Origin: Azohydromonas caseinilytica
GTDB lineage: Bacteria > Pseudomonadota > Gammaproteobacteria > Burkholderiales > Burkholderiaceae_C
NCBI RefSeq assembly: GCF_012927045.1
Contig: NZ_JABBFW010000017.1
Coordinates: 1 to 64,000 of the forward strand
Reading direction: 5' to 3'
DNA length: 64,000 nt
Shown: positions 8,587 to 17,439 of the stretch, in pieces
Position numbering within the stretch: position 1 is the first letter of the stretch
How the letters are laid out: the number at the start of each line of letters is the position of its first letter
The notes under the pieces: generated by a model
The model's database searches: none
Told to the model about the DNA's origin: nothing
Seen by the model: only the letters and a program-made list of their open reading frames with translations
Program-made: the position numbers and the translations under genes

Positions 8587-9996
8587 ATGTCTACCGTTGC
8601 CGCTCGACCCATGGACGCTCGATCAGTGCTGACCGAGGACCTGCTGCGCCAGTTCGATACCCCGGGCCCTCGGTACACCTCGTATCCGACAGCCGACCGC
8701 TTCTCGGAAGCGTTCGGCCCTGCCCAGGCGGTGCAAGCGATCCTGGACCTTGGCGCGGGCAGCGCCACGGCGCCGCTGTCGCTGTACGTGCACATCCCCT
8801 TTTGCGAGGCGCTGTGCTACTACTGCGCGTGCAACAAGATCATCACCAGGCACCACGAGCGTGCCGCCGAATACCTCGACGCCCTGGAAAAGGAACTCGC
8901 CCTGGTGGCGGGTTCGCTGGGCCCGGGACGCCCCGTGTCGCAGCTTCACTTTGGAGGCGGCTCGCCGACGTTCCTGTCGGACGCCGAGCTCGCCCGGCTG
9001 ATGAAGGCGCTGGGCGAGCGTTTCCACTTCACCGCGAACTCGGAGATCTCCATCGAGGTCGACCCGCGCACCGTGTCGCCAGCGCGGCTGGAACACCTGC
9101 GCGGCCTGGGCTTCAATCGGCTGAGCTTTGGCGTGCAGGACTTCGATCCCGATGTCCAGGAGGCCGTGCACCGCGTGCAGTCGTTCGACAGCGTGCGTGA
9201 CCTGATGCGCAGTGCCCGCGCGCTGGGCTTCGTCTCTATCAACGCGGACCTCATCTACGGGCTGCCCAGGCAGACGCCACGGAGCTTCGCCCGCACGCTG
9301 GAGCAGATCGGCGAGCTGCGACCCGACCGCATCGCGCTGTATGCCTATGCGCACTTGCCCGAGCGCTTCAAGCCCCAGCGCCGCATCGACGGCGCCGACC
9401 TTCCCAGCCCGTCGCAGCGCGTGGCCATGCTGGGCGAGGCCATCAGCGGCTTCCTGGCGCGCGGCTACGACTACATTGGCATGGACCACTTTGCCCTGCC
9501 GGAAGACGCCCTGGCCAGGGCCAAGCGCGAGGGCCGCCTGCACCGCAACTTCCAGGGCTACAGCACGCAGCCCGATTGCGACCTCGTCGCGCTCGGTGTC
9601 TCGGCCATCGGCCGCATCGGGGCGACGTACTACCAGAACGCCAAGACACTGCCGCAGTACTACGAGAGCCTCGCGCGGGACGAGCTGCCGGTGGTGCGCG
9701 GCTACGCCCTGGACAGTGACGACCGGCTGCGCCGCGACGTGATCATGGCCCTGATGTGCCAGGGCCGCCTGGAGTTCGGCGCCATCGAGCGCGCCCACGG
9801 CATCCGCGTGGACGACTACTTCGCGGCTGAACTGGCATCCATGCAGGCGCTCTCGCAATCAGGCCTCGTCGAAATCGGCGAAGGCCATGTCCAGGTCACG
9901 CCCTCGGGCTGGTTCCTCGTCCGGGCCATTGCCATGGTGTTCGATCGGCATCTGCGCGCTGCCAAGGAGCGCAGCCGGTTCTCCCGGGTCGTTTGA
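8587..9996 (+). CDS. hemN: Oxygen-independent coproporphyrinogen III oxidase (radical SAM)
   Basis: 469 aa. Converts coproporphyrinogen III to protoporphyrinogen IX without oxygen, using SAM and a [4Fe-4S] cluster in the cytosol. The signature HIPFCEALCYYCACNKI (residues about 62-80) has the CxxxCxxC cluster motif plus the next Cys, as in true HemN, and LHFGGGSPTFLS follows; the GPRYTSYPTADRF N-terminus is also HemN-specific. I start at the ATG at 8587 rather than the longer open frame from 8365, because the extra 74 residues are not family-like and overlap the regulatory palindrome; GGGG lies upstream. Placement by the NO reductase cluster fits anaerobic haem demand. Confidence 0.95.
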   Translation: MSTVAARPMDARSVLTEDLLRQFDTPGPRYTSYPTADRFSEAFGPAQAVQAILDLGAGSATAPLSLYVHIPFCEALCYYCACNKIITRHHERAAEYLDALEKELALVAGSLGPGRPVSQLHFGGGSPTFLSDAELARLMKALGERFHFTANSEISIEVDPRTVSPARLEHLRGLGFNRLSFGVQDFDPDVQEAVHRVQSFDSVRDLMRSARALGFVSINADLIYGLPRQTPRSFARTLEQIGELRPDRIALYAYAHLPERFKPQRRIDGADLPSPSQRVAMLGEAISGFLARGYDYIGMDHFALPEDALARAKREGRLHRNFQGYSTQPDCDLVALGVSAIGRIGATYYQNAKTLPQYYESLARDELPVVRGYALDSDDRLRRDVIMALMCQGRLEFGAIERAHGIRVDDYFAAELASMQALSQSGLVEIGEGHVQVTPSGWFLVRAIAMVFDRHLRAAKERSRFSRVV

Positions 9997-10207
9997 GTGC
10001 CGTGCAGCAGGAAACCAGGTAGCGCGGCGTGCGGCTGCTCGGTCCAGCGCCGCGCCCTGCCGCCAAGGCCCACGCCGGAGCGCTGCGCCCAGACCCGAGG
10101 CGATGCAGCGCCTGGTGACTCCCGGCCAATGGTCGAACCCGTGACAAGCGCCGCGCGCAGGCCTTGCTCGCACGCCGCTTCGTCGGCGCGAGGCGAGGCG
10201 CCCACTT

Positions 10208-10230
10208 AAGATGCATCCACCGTGCATCAA
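10208..10230. promoter_or_regulatory. Candidate NsrR operator upstream of hemerythrin gene
   Basis: GATGCAT-N5-GTGCATC (10210-10228), flanked by AA on both sides, matches the core of the NsrR consensus better than the site at 8316. It ends 14 bases before the GTG start of the hemerythrin gene, so bound NsrR would cover the promoter or initiation region. Confidence 0.72.
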
Positions 10231-10244
10231 TTGACGAGCCGTTT

Positions 10245-10700
10245 GTGAACATCGACAGATTCAAGGACCAGCACACCCAGATCCTGGACTCCATCGCGAA
10301 GCTGCGGCGCCATGCGCATGCGGGAATCGCCGAGCACGCCGACCAGATTGCCCAACTCATCGTGTCGATGAGCGCCGTGATCAAGCTGCACCTGGCCGCG
10401 GAAGATCACACGCTGTACCCTGCGCTCGAAGCGGCCAGCAACCCTCAGCTCGCCCGCCTTGGACGCCAGCTTCAGATCGAGATGGCCTCGATCGCAGCGG
10501 ACTACGGTGCCTTCGCGCGCCAGTGGAACACGGCCTCCCAAGTGCGCGCCGACCCGGAGGGTTTCCGGGCGCAGGCCAACCAGGTGCTGCGCACCTTGTA
10601 CGAGCGCATAAAGCACGAGAACCACGATTTCTACCCGGCGGTCGAACGCAGCGCGGGTCCGCTCGCGCGCACGTTCACTTCAAGGGAGGGCTTCAGATAG
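10245..10700 (+). CDS. Hemerythrin domain protein, probably NO-responsive
   Basis: 151 aa four-helix bundle with the hemerythrin diiron pattern: an N-terminal His in FKDQHTQILDSI, H49-x3-E53 in KLHLAAEDHTLYP, and HENHDFYP near the C-terminus. Such proteins bind O2 or NO, or help repair Fe-S clusters (the YtfE/RIC group, which is longer and different in its N-terminus). The GTG at 10245 is used; the only upstream alternatives in frame do not resemble the family, and the ribosome-binding site is weak. An NsrR-like operator just upstream ties it to the NO block. Confidence 0.82.
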   Translation: MNIDRFKDQHTQILDSIAKLRRHAHAGIAEHADQIAQLIVSMSAVIKLHLAAEDHTLYPALEAASNPQLARLGRQLQIEMASIAADYGAFARQWNTASQVRADPEGFRAQANQVLRTLYERIKHENHDFYPAVERSAGPLARTFTSREGFR

Positions 10701-11031
10701 CCATACCCAACGCCAGGCCCTACAGGAACAGCCCAGCGGCAGCGCCGACAGTGTGCCGGTGCAACCGACTGCGGACAGTGCAACGCGCGAGCCGATGACG
10801 CGGCGGGAGCACCATGGCAGCGGGCGCTCCGCGGGCGGATGAACGCAGGGCCCATGTGGCGCTTGCGAGCCGGGCGCGGGCCTGCATGTGCTGCCCGAGC
10901 GTCTCCAACCCGGCAGCCCAGGCAAGACCGGCACGGCGGCAGACGGTCAACCATGGCAGGCAATGTGCTTGTCCCACGCATGTGCGCGGCACGAGAGCGC
11001 TGCGTGCGCTACCAAATGCATGGGAGTTGCA
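10701..11031. other. Intergenic region before the response regulator
   Basis: 331 bases. Open frames exist on both strands, but none shows family motifs or a good start. The last 40 bases hold the GGGAG ribosome-binding site of the downstream gene and two in-frame ATG/GTG start options. No further structure was recognised. Confidence 0.4.
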
Positions 11032-11751
11032 GTGGAAAACATCCTCATCCTGGAAGACTTGCCGCAAATACGCACCTGGCTGAAGTGCCTGGCCAGCGAG
11101 CTGTTTCCCGCGGCCCGCATCTCGGAAAGCGCACGGGTGCATGACGCCCTGGGCCTGGTCTCCGTGGTGGAGTTCGACTTGGCGCTTGTCGACCTGGGGC
11201 TGCCCGACGGCTCGGGCGTCGATGTCGTCGCCGCGCTGCGCGAGCAGCAGCCGCAGGCCCAGTCGGTGGTCGTGAGCATCCATGAAGACGACGAGCACAT
11301 CTTCCCTGCGCTGCAGGCCGGCGCCTATGGCTACATCCTCAAGGAGCAGCCGCGCGAGCACATCGCCGAGCAGCTGCGGCGCATCAGCCAGGGCGAGCCG
11401 CCGCTGTCGCCATCCATCGCACGCCGGGTCATGGCGTACTTCGCCGCGCTGCCCAGGCCCGACGCCGACCTGACACCCCACGTCAAGCTCACCGAGCGCG
11501 AGCGCGACGTGCTGCTGCGCGTGGCCAAGGGCTTCACGCTGCCGGAGATCGGCGTGCAGCTCAACCTCTCCCGCCACACGATTGCCGACTACGTCAAGCA
11601 GATCTACCGCAAGCTCAATGTCAGCTCGCGCGCGGAAGCCGCCCTGGAAGCCCAGCGCCTGGGCCTGTTCGGGCGCAGCAGCAGCCCTGCCACGACCGCC
11701 AGGCCGGTAACGCCGCCGTCCTCGCCTTGGCCGGGAACCCGCAGGTTCTGA
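11032..11751 (+). CDS. NarL/LuxR-family response regulator (orphan)
   Basis: 239 aa. A receiver domain (residues 1-115) shows the acidic pair E8-D9, phospho-acceptor D54 in FDLALVDLGLPDGSG, Ser in VVSIHEDD and the conserved Lys in GYILKEQP. A GerE-type DNA-binding domain follows (LTERERDVLLRVAKGFTLPEI, LSRHTIADYVKQIYRKLNV). The final 30 residues are Pro/Ser-rich and not conserved. GTG at 11032 is chosen because GGGAG sits five bases upstream; an ATG four codons earlier (11020) is possible. No histidine kinase gene is adjacent, so its signal is unknown. Confidence 0.88.
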   Translation: MENILILEDLPQIRTWLKCLASELFPAARISESARVHDALGLVSVVEFDLALVDLGLPDGSGVDVVAALREQQPQAQSVVVSIHEDDEHIFPALQAGAYGYILKEQPREHIAEQLRRISQGEPPLSPSIARRVMAYFAALPRPDADLTPHVKLTERERDVLLRVAKGFTLPEIGVQLNLSRHTIADYVKQIYRKLNVSSRAEAALEAQRLGLFGRSSSPATTARPVTPPSSPWPGTRRF

Positions 11752-11990
11752 GGGCTGCCTCGGCAACGCCGGTCTGCGCGGTTCATCAGCCGCATCATGG
11801 ACGCCAACTCGACTCCTTCGTCCGCCGACGCCGGCCTGCCACCCGGGTACATGAAGGCCATGGCCCATCAGGAGCCACGGGCGCACCGCGGTGAACCGAC
11901 GCTCGGGCGGCCCAGGCACGAGGTGCCTATGCGATGCGCCCGGTTCGGTGCCCAAGCCGCGCTCGTGAATCGCCGCGCCGCTGCGCGCGC

Positions 11991-13409
11991 TCAGTGCGCG
12001 GACAGCGCCGGCAGTGCCGCATCGTCCTTCCGGGCGTTCCGGGGCCGTTCCTGCAGCCGCCGGCGCACCAGCTGGATGTGGGTGCGCAAGGCGTACAGCT
12101 CGTCGGCGTAGGCCAGGGGCAGCTGGACACGACCGGCGCGTGACTCAATGTCCTCGAGCTCGCGCAGCAGCTCCTCGATGGGGCGCCTGTCGCCAGCCTC
12201 CTCGATCGCGCGCAGCTGCCCGTACCAGCGGAAGACACGAGAGCGGACGCGGAATTCGTACAGCGGAGGAACGACGCGCGACAGCGGCAGCAGCACCGCG
12301 ATGATGGCCACCAACGCCACCCACATGCGGTCGAAAAGGTTCGCGAGCCAGAACGGCACGTAGCGCTGCAGCCATGGCGGCCCGTCCCTGTAGAAGCGCT
12401 GGGCCTCGGCCGCGATCGGGCGCTCGGTATTGAGCGGCCCCGGGAACTCGCCCTTGCGCTGGAACCAGCCGGCCTGCCCATGCACCTGCTGCGCGGCCTG
12501 CACGAAAAGCTGCATGAGCGCGGGATGCAGCGACTCGCGCGCGACCAGCGTGGCCGTGGGCGCGATGAGGTGGATGTCCCGCGGCGGCACGTCGGCGGCC
12601 AGGTCGGCCACGCCGCGCGGCAGCACGACGTGGCTCATGAAGGGAAAGCGCCGCGCATAGGCCTCGCCGTGGACGAAGTTCGCGAGCTGGATGCCCGGTG
12701 TGCGCAGCAGCATCTGCACCATCTGGGACTCCGGTGCCGACGCGAGGACGATGGCATCGAGCCGGCCGTCGAGCAGCTCGACGACGGCCGGCGTGAGCGG
12801 CTGGCGCGATAGCGTGAGGGCCCCGGGCCCGAGCCCGTTGGCTTCGAGCAGTCGCTCCATCAAGGGCGGCACGCCACTGCCGGGCGCACCGACGTTGAGC
12901 CTCCAGCCACCAAGTTGCGCGAGGCTGGTCAGGGCAGGACTGGCCGGCCGAGCCGCGTTGGGTCGGGCGGTACGGATGGCGGCGGACATGGGTGCCGCGA
13001 GCAGGCGTCGCGCCGAGTCCTCCCGGTAGAACAGCCAGATCGGCTCGTAGAACATGCTGCCCAGCGACACCAGGCCGTCGTCGGCCGCTGCCGTAGCACC
13101 GCCTTGCGCGAACCCGATGTCCACGCCGGAGTCGGCGTCGTGCAGCAAGGCGGCATTCTCCGCGGCGCCCTGTGTCGGGCGCAGCTCGACGGTGATGCCG
13201 TGCTCCTGCAGGATCGCGGCATAACGGCGGCCGAACTCGGCGTAGGCGCCCTGCGCGACGCCGGTGGCGAGCGTGACGCGGCGCGGCGGCGTCGGATCGA
13301 GGATCCAGTAGGCGAGAGCGAGCAGGGCCAGTCCGAGCAGCACGAACGGCCCGGCGGTGACGGCGACATCGCGCAGCGACAGCAGCGTGTTGCGCAGCAT
13401 GGCAGGCAT
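11991..13409 (-). CDS. TAXI-family TRAP-type solute-binding protein, membrane-anchored
   Basis: 472 aa. An N-terminal transmembrane segment (VAVTAGPFVLLGLALLALAYW) is followed by a TAXI-like binding domain: RRVTLATGVAQGAYAEFGRRY, then VDIGFAQGG, GSMFYEPIWLFYR, WRLNVGAPGSG and NFVHGEAYARRFPFM. A second hydrophobic segment near residue 360 (MWVALVAIIAVLLPL) and a charged cytoplasmic tail follow, so the binding domain is held between two membrane spans, unlike free periplasmic TAXI proteins. No TRAP permease genes are near; it may work with a distant transporter or as a sensor-like protein. The ATG at 13407-13409 has only a poor ribosome-binding site; the ATG three codons later is an alternative. 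Confidence 0.75.
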   Translation of the reverse strand: MPAMLRNTLLSLRDVAVTAGPFVLLGLALLALAYWILDPTPPRRVTLATGVAQGAYAEFGRRYAAILQEHGITVELRPTQGAAENAALLHDADSGVDIGFAQGGATAAADDGLVSLGSMFYEPIWLFYREDSARRLLAAPMSAAIRTARPNAARPASPALTSLAQLGGWRLNVGAPGSGVPPLMERLLEANGLGPGALTLSRQPLTPAVVELLDGRLDAIVLASAPESQMVQMLLRTPGIQLANFVHGEAYARRFPFMSHVVLPRGVADLAADVPPRDIHLIAPTATLVARESLHPALMQLFVQAAQQVHGQAGWFQRKGEFPGPLNTERPIAAEAQRFYRDGPPWLQRYVPFWLANLFDRMWVALVAIIAVLLPLSRVVPPLYEFRVRSRVFRWYGQLRAIEEAGDRRPIEELLRELEDIESRAGRVQLPLAYADELYALRTHIQLVRRRLQERPRNARKDDAALPALSAH

Positions 13410-13578
13410 GGCTTGAAGGCAAATTGGCGGACGACGTCCTGGCGTGCCAGCGGTGTGCAAGCTGGCTATTGTCCCCGGTCTGTGCGCCGGTCGCCATGAT
13501 GTGAGTTCGAGTGCAAGCTCAACTTCCGGAACACTGCGGGTGGAGCTTTTCGTCGTTGATCGGTCGCGGCAGCAGCTG

Positions 13579-13810
13579 TCACGACGCATCCTTCTGCCGC
13601 GGCAATGCGCCAGCTGCGCGCCTTTCCAGGCGTGCCCCGGACAGCGCAACCGCTTCATGGAGCTTTTGCTCGAGCAGCTGCCGCGGCGGCAGCCCGGTAA
13701 GGGACTCGGCCACGTGGATGCCGGTCTGGTCCAGCTCCAGCAAAGCGCTCCTGCAGCCCCAGGAACTCCAGGATGCACGGGTCCTTGAGCACGAGAGCCG
13801 GGCTCATTTC
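13579..13810 (-). pseudogene. DUF1016 (YhcG-type PD-(D/E)XK nuclease) remnant
   Basis: Two blocks of the family are visible on the minus strand in different frames. The first (about 13808 down to 13745) reads PALVLKDPCILEFLGLQE, the conserved start of the DUF1016 nuclease domain. The second (about 13750 down to the TGA at 13579) reads LLELDQTGIHVAESLTGLPP then LEQKLHEAVALSGARLERR, the conserved C-terminus. The roughly 100 residues normally between them, including the catalytic core, are deleted and the frames are offset. It cannot make an active nuclease. Confidence 0.7.
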
Positions 13811-14012
13811 ACCTGGGTCGCGCAGCGCTGCCGGTTCGGTGTCGTGCGGCGCTGCGAAGCCGCGCCGGGATGCCGTGCGGCGAGCTTAGCGGCCAGCGCC
13901 GGCCATCTTCTTGAACCGTTGCAGTGTCGGCGGCCACTCAGCCTGACGCGATCGGTGCAGGAGGCAGCCGCGGCTGCATCGGCGCACCACCGCATACCTC
14001 AAGGAGAAGGCC

Positions 14013-14212
14013 ATGGACTCGAAATCGAAGTTGCGCGCGCTGGCGCTGGTGTTGGCCCTGGTGGCAGCAGCGGCCGGCACGGGCTGGGCGCTGCAGCTGC
14101 CATTGGCCGTGACGATGGCGACTACCAGCCCCGTAACGCCCCGGGCAACCACGCCAACCGAGGCGCCGGACGGCGCCATGTCGGGCGGTCAGGCTCGGAG
14201 CACCCAGGAGAT
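14013..14212 (+). pseudogene. 5' part of small exported-protein gene split by the Tn3 transposon
   Basis: An ATG with AAGGAG upstream opens a frame encoding a charged start (MDSKSKLR), a hydrophobic segment (ALALVLALVAAAAGTGWAL) and a Thr/Pro-rich stretch; this looks like a signal peptide or a single membrane anchor. The transposon enters after codon 65-66. If the transposon and one copy of the GAGAT duplication are removed, the frame continues at 19251 for 17 further codons to a TAA, giving about 83 aa. I do not recognise the family. Confidence 0.6.
14208..14212. repeat. Target-site duplication, left copy (GAGAT)
   Basis: GAGAT directly precedes the left inverted repeat and is repeated exactly at 19246-19250 after the right one. 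Five bases is the standard Tn3-family duplication. Confidence 0.9.
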
Positions 14213-14249
14213 GGGGTGGACGGACTTTCCGTGCAAAAAGGTGCGCTTT
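14213..14249 (+). repeat. Left terminal inverted repeat of the Tn3-family element
   Basis: 37 bases starting GGGGTGGACGG and ending GGTGCGCTTT, identical to the reverse complement of 19209-19245. The GGGG start and length are typical of Tn3-family ends. Confidence 0.95.
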
Positions 14250-14269
14250 GCTCCGCGCTCCTGTTGCGG

Positions 14270-14310
14270 CAGGGTAAACCCTGGGCTGATGGCATCGGTG
14301 TAGGCGATGC
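14270..14310. promoter_or_regulatory. Two small palindromes between left repeat and tnpA
   Basis: CAGGGT-AA-ACCCTG (14270-14283) and GCATCG-N7-CGATGC (14292-14310) lie in the 122-bp leader of tnpA. They may be operators or recombinase sites. The second has the arm and spacer lengths of a tyrosine-recombinase core. Function is inferred only from symmetry and place. Confidence 0.4.
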
Positions 14311-14371
14311 GAGGGACACGGCACGGGACCGCCAGTAGAGTCAGCGTCCCTCCTCACGCGCCGGGGCAGCC

Positions 14372-17311
14372 ATGTCCGCTTTCGCTGATCGTTTCGTCGG
14401 CTGCGATGCTCTGCCGTCCCGGCTGAGCGATTTCGACCGGGAGCACTTCTTCACGTTGTCGAAGGCCGACGTGCAGGCGCTGCAGGAGCAGTTCCGCGAG
14501 GAACACCGGCTGGCTGCCGCGCTGCTGGTGATGTTCATGCGGGTGGCTGGCCGGTCGCTGGACGGCTTCACCATGCTGCCGCGCAACCTGCTGCGCTATG
14601 CCGCCGAGGCGCTGGGCGTCGCGGCACCATCCATCGCGAGCCTGCGCTCCATCTACAAGCGCAAGCAGACGCTGTTTGCCCATCAGCGCTGGGCCAGGGA
14701 CTACCTCGGTCTGACGGAGCTCGGCCCCGATCAGGAGCGCGAGGTGGTGGCGATGCTGGAGGTGCAGGCCCAGGCTGCTGCGCACACCGATGACCTGGTG
14801 CAGGCAGCCCGGCAGTGGCTCTTCGGCCAGCGCATCGTGATCCCTTCGTCGCGACGGCTGCTCGACTGGGCGCGCGATGCCTTCGCCAAGACCGAGGCGC
14901 AGGTCGCGATCACCATCGCGCAGGCCGTCGGGCACGCCGACGCCGCGCGGCTGCTTGTCGTGGTCTATGCCTTGCGGCCCGGCACCGATGTCACGCATCT
15001 CGAGTGGCTCAAGACGCCGCCGCGGCGCCACAGCCCCACGACGCTGGCCGAGACCATGGAGAAGGTACGGTACCTCAAGTCATTGCGCGTGCACCAATGG
15101 GACCTTTCGGGCGTCATGCTGCAGAGGCAGCAGGCCTACGCACGCCAGGTGCGCGCCCGCCGTCCGTACAAGTCGCGCGCGCTCCACACCACCACGCAAC
15201 TTGTCGAGGTGGCATGCTTCCTTCACGTGACGCTGCTGGAGCTCACCGATGCCGCGCTGCACCTGAGTGGCCGGCGTACCCGGCAGCTCGCGCGCACGGC
15301 CGCCGAGCGGGCCCGCACACGGCACGCCCGGGAGAGCGCGGATGCGCTGCGCCAGGCGGTGCAGGCCAGGGCCTTGCTGCACGACGACACCAGGGACTGG
15401 CGCAGTCGCGTGCTCGAAGCCCGCGAGCTGCTGGCCGGCATCGGCGACGGCTCGCCGGTGAGCTTCGCGTCCCGGGTACGACAAGCGCTGGCCGAGGATT
15501 CCACCCGGGTACACGCCTGCCTTGCGGTCCTGGCCGATCTGGAGTTCCGTGGCGGCGACAAGGATGCCGGCTTCGCGCAATGGCAGGCCTGGCAAGCGTT
15601 GCGCCAGCGCGCACAGGACAAGGCTGCAGCGCCCGGCGAGCTGCCCGACGTGGGTGCGGCATGGAGGAGCCTCGTCCACGACGCCGACCCTAAGGCCGGC
15701 TGGCGGGCATTCGAAGCCAGCACGATGCTCGCGCTGCGACGCAGCCTGCGCCGCGGCTCGGTGTGGATCGACCACTCGCTGAGCTTCCAGGGCCGGGAGC
15801 AGATGCTCATCCCGGCGCAGCAGTGGCAGCAGCAGCACAGGAAGCACGTCGAGCTGCTGGGCGTGCCGGTCTCCTTCGACAGCCTGCTCATGCCGCTGGT
15901 GGCCAACATCCATGCCGGCATGCAGGCGCTGGTCCTGGCGCTGCGGCGCGGCAAGGTGGAGATCGGCGCAGACGGCATGCTGCACCTGCCGGCGCTGGCC
16001 GCGCTGCCCGACGACGGCGAGCCCGTGCGCACGCGCGAAGCCCTCTACCGGCGCATCGGCGATGTGCAGCTGCCCGACGTCATCCTGGAGGTAGACGCGG
16101 CCACCAACTTCAGCGAGGCGCTGCTCGGACACCGGGCGGCATCGCCGGCCGAGCTCACCGCGATGTACGGCGCGCTGCTGGTGCATGGCACGGACCTCGA
16201 TGCCCGGGGCGTCGCGCACATGATCCCGGGCCTGGAGCCCGCGCAGATCATTTCGGCCATGCGCGCCATGGAGGGCAGCGGCCGGCTGCGCCGGGCCAAC
16301 GAGCGCGTGGCCGGATACCAGTCCAGCATCCCGCTTGCGGCACTGTGGGGCAACGGCGACAAGGCCTCTGCCGACATGCTCGCGCTCGATGCCTCCCGGC
16401 ACCTGTGGAGCGCCCGTGTCGATCCGCGCAGGCGCACCTACGCAGCGGGCATCTACACGCACCTGCGTGACCGCTGGGGCATCGTCTACGACCAGCCCAT
16501 CGTCCTCAACGAGCGCCAGGCCGGCGTGGCCATCGAGGGCGTGGAGCAGCACAACCGTATCGAGGATCGCCTGCGGCTGTCCTTGCTCGCTGTGGACACG
16601 CACGGCTACACCAACGTTGCCATGGCGGTGGCCAAGCTGCTGGGTTTCGACCTGTGTCCGCGCCTGAAGGACCTGGCCGAGCGCAAGCTCTACCTGCCAC
16701 GCCCGTTCAACATCCCCGAGGAGCTCGACCGCATCACCGAGCGGCGGGTGTCGCTCAAGGCCATCGAGCGGGGCTGGCCCGAGCTGCTGCGCGTGGCGGC
16801 ATCGATCCGCAGCGGCCGGGTGTCGGCGGCGCAGATGCTGCAGCGCCTGGGCTCCGCGGCGCAGGGCGACCCGCTGCACCGCGCCGCCGAGCACCTGGGG
16901 CGGCTGCTGCGCACGGTGTTCCTGTGCGACTACCTGACGGTGGTGGACTTCCGGCGCGAGATCCACATGCTGCTCTCACGAGGCGAGTCCGTGCACCAGC
17001 TCCAGCGCGCCGTCTACAGCGGCCGCATTGCCCCCGAGCGCGGCCGGCGCCCCGACGAGATGCGCGCCATCTCCGGCGCGCACGCGCTGCTGACCAATGT
17101 CGTGCTGGCGTGGAACACCGCGCGCATGCACGAGGAGGTGGAGAAGCTGCGGCGCGAGGGCGTGCGCATCGACGACGACTGGCTGCGGCGGATCGGGCCG
17201 GCGAACTTCGGGCACATCAACTTCCGCGGCACGATGCGCTTCGGCGTGGAGCGGTTCGCTCAGGCGCTGCTGCACGACAACAGCGCCGCGACCCGCTTGC
17301 GAACCGGCTGA
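14372..17311 (+). CDS. tnpA: Tn3-family transposase TnpA
   Basis: 979 aa, the normal length for Tn3 transposases (about 970-1000). Catalyses replicative transposition by acting on the 37-bp ends. The N-terminal DUF4158 DNA-binding region begins FADRFVGCDALPSRLSDFDRE. The C-terminal Tn3 RNase-H-like domain shows SLLMPLVANIHAG, LVHGTDLDARGVAHMIPGL, a likely first catalytic Asp in LALDASRHLWS (about 671), the second in LAVDTHGYTN (about 740) and the Glu in ARMHEEVEKL (about 920). The frame is intact. A degenerate relative of its C-terminus lies at 31880-32065. Confidence 0.97.
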   Translation: MSAFADRFVGCDALPSRLSDFDREHFFTLSKADVQALQEQFREEHRLAAALLVMFMRVAGRSLDGFTMLPRNLLRYAAEALGVAAPSIASLRSIYKRKQTLFAHQRWARDYLGLTELGPDQEREVVAMLEVQAQAAAHTDDLVQAARQWLFGQRIVIPSSRRLLDWARDAFAKTEAQVAITIAQAVGHADAARLLVVVYALRPGTDVTHLEWLKTPPRRHSPTTLAETMEKVRYLKSLRVHQWDLSGVMLQRQQAYARQVRARRPYKSRALHTTTQLVEVACFLHVTLLELTDAALHLSGRRTRQLARTAAERARTRHARESADALRQAVQARALLHDDTRDWRSRVLEARELLAGIGDGSPVSFASRVRQALAEDSTRVHACLAVLADLEFRGGDKDAGFAQWQAWQALRQRAQDKAAAPGELPDVGAAWRSLVHDADPKAGWRAFEASTMLALRRSLRRGSVWIDHSLSFQGREQMLIPAQQWQQQHRKHVELLGVPVSFDSLLMPLVANIHAGMQALVLALRRGKVEIGADGMLHLPALAALPDDGEPVRTREALYRRIGDVQLPDVILEVDAATNFSEALLGHRAASPAELTAMYGALLVHGTDLDARGVAHMIPGLEPAQIISAMRAMEGSGRLRRANERVAGYQSSIPLAALWGNGDKASADMLALDASRHLWSARVDPRRRTYAAGIYTHLRDRWGIVYDQPIVLNERQAGVAIEGVEQHNRIEDRLRLSLLAVDTHGYTNVAMAVAKLLGFDLCPRLKDLAERKLYLPRPFNIPEELDRITERRVSLKAIERGWPELLRVAASIRSGRVSAAQMLQRLGSAAQGDPLHRAAEHLGRLLRTVFLCDYLTVVDFRREIHMLLSRGESVHQLQRAVYSGRIAPERGRRPDEMRAISGAHALLTNVVLAWNTARMHEEVEKLRREGVRIDDDWLRRIGPANFGHINFRGTMRFGVERFAQALLHDNSAATRLRTG

Positions 17312-17381
17312 CCAAGGCCTCCCGCCACCGCAGCCCACGTGCGGCCTGGTCCCGACGTAGCCCTCGCGTATCTACTGCGGG

Positions 17382-17401
17382 GGGATAATCCTTCTTATCC
17401 C
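17382..17401. repeat. Palindrome GGGATAA-N6-TTATCCC between tnpA and recombinase gene
   Basis: A perfect 7-bp inverted repeat with a 6-bp spacer (TCCTTC), 39 bases before the recombinase start. The arm/spacer geometry fits a tyrosine-recombinase core crossover site for cointegrate resolution. It also contains GATAAT, a good -10 hexamer for the recombinase gene, so the enzyme could repress its own promoter by binding here. Both roles are inference. Confidence 0.5.
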
Positions 17402-17439
17402 ACTATCGACGCCAAAAACTCAAACTTGATGCCGGCCCG

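Noticed and set aside
12145..13497. 450-codon open frame overlapping the TAXI protein gene
   Set aside because: Same strand, other frame, Arg/Ala-rich, no motif; the TAXI frame has clear family features.
15080..16966. Long open frame antisense to tnpA
   Set aside because: No motifs, composition of a GC-driven shadow frame, and it covers the conserved transposase on the other strand.
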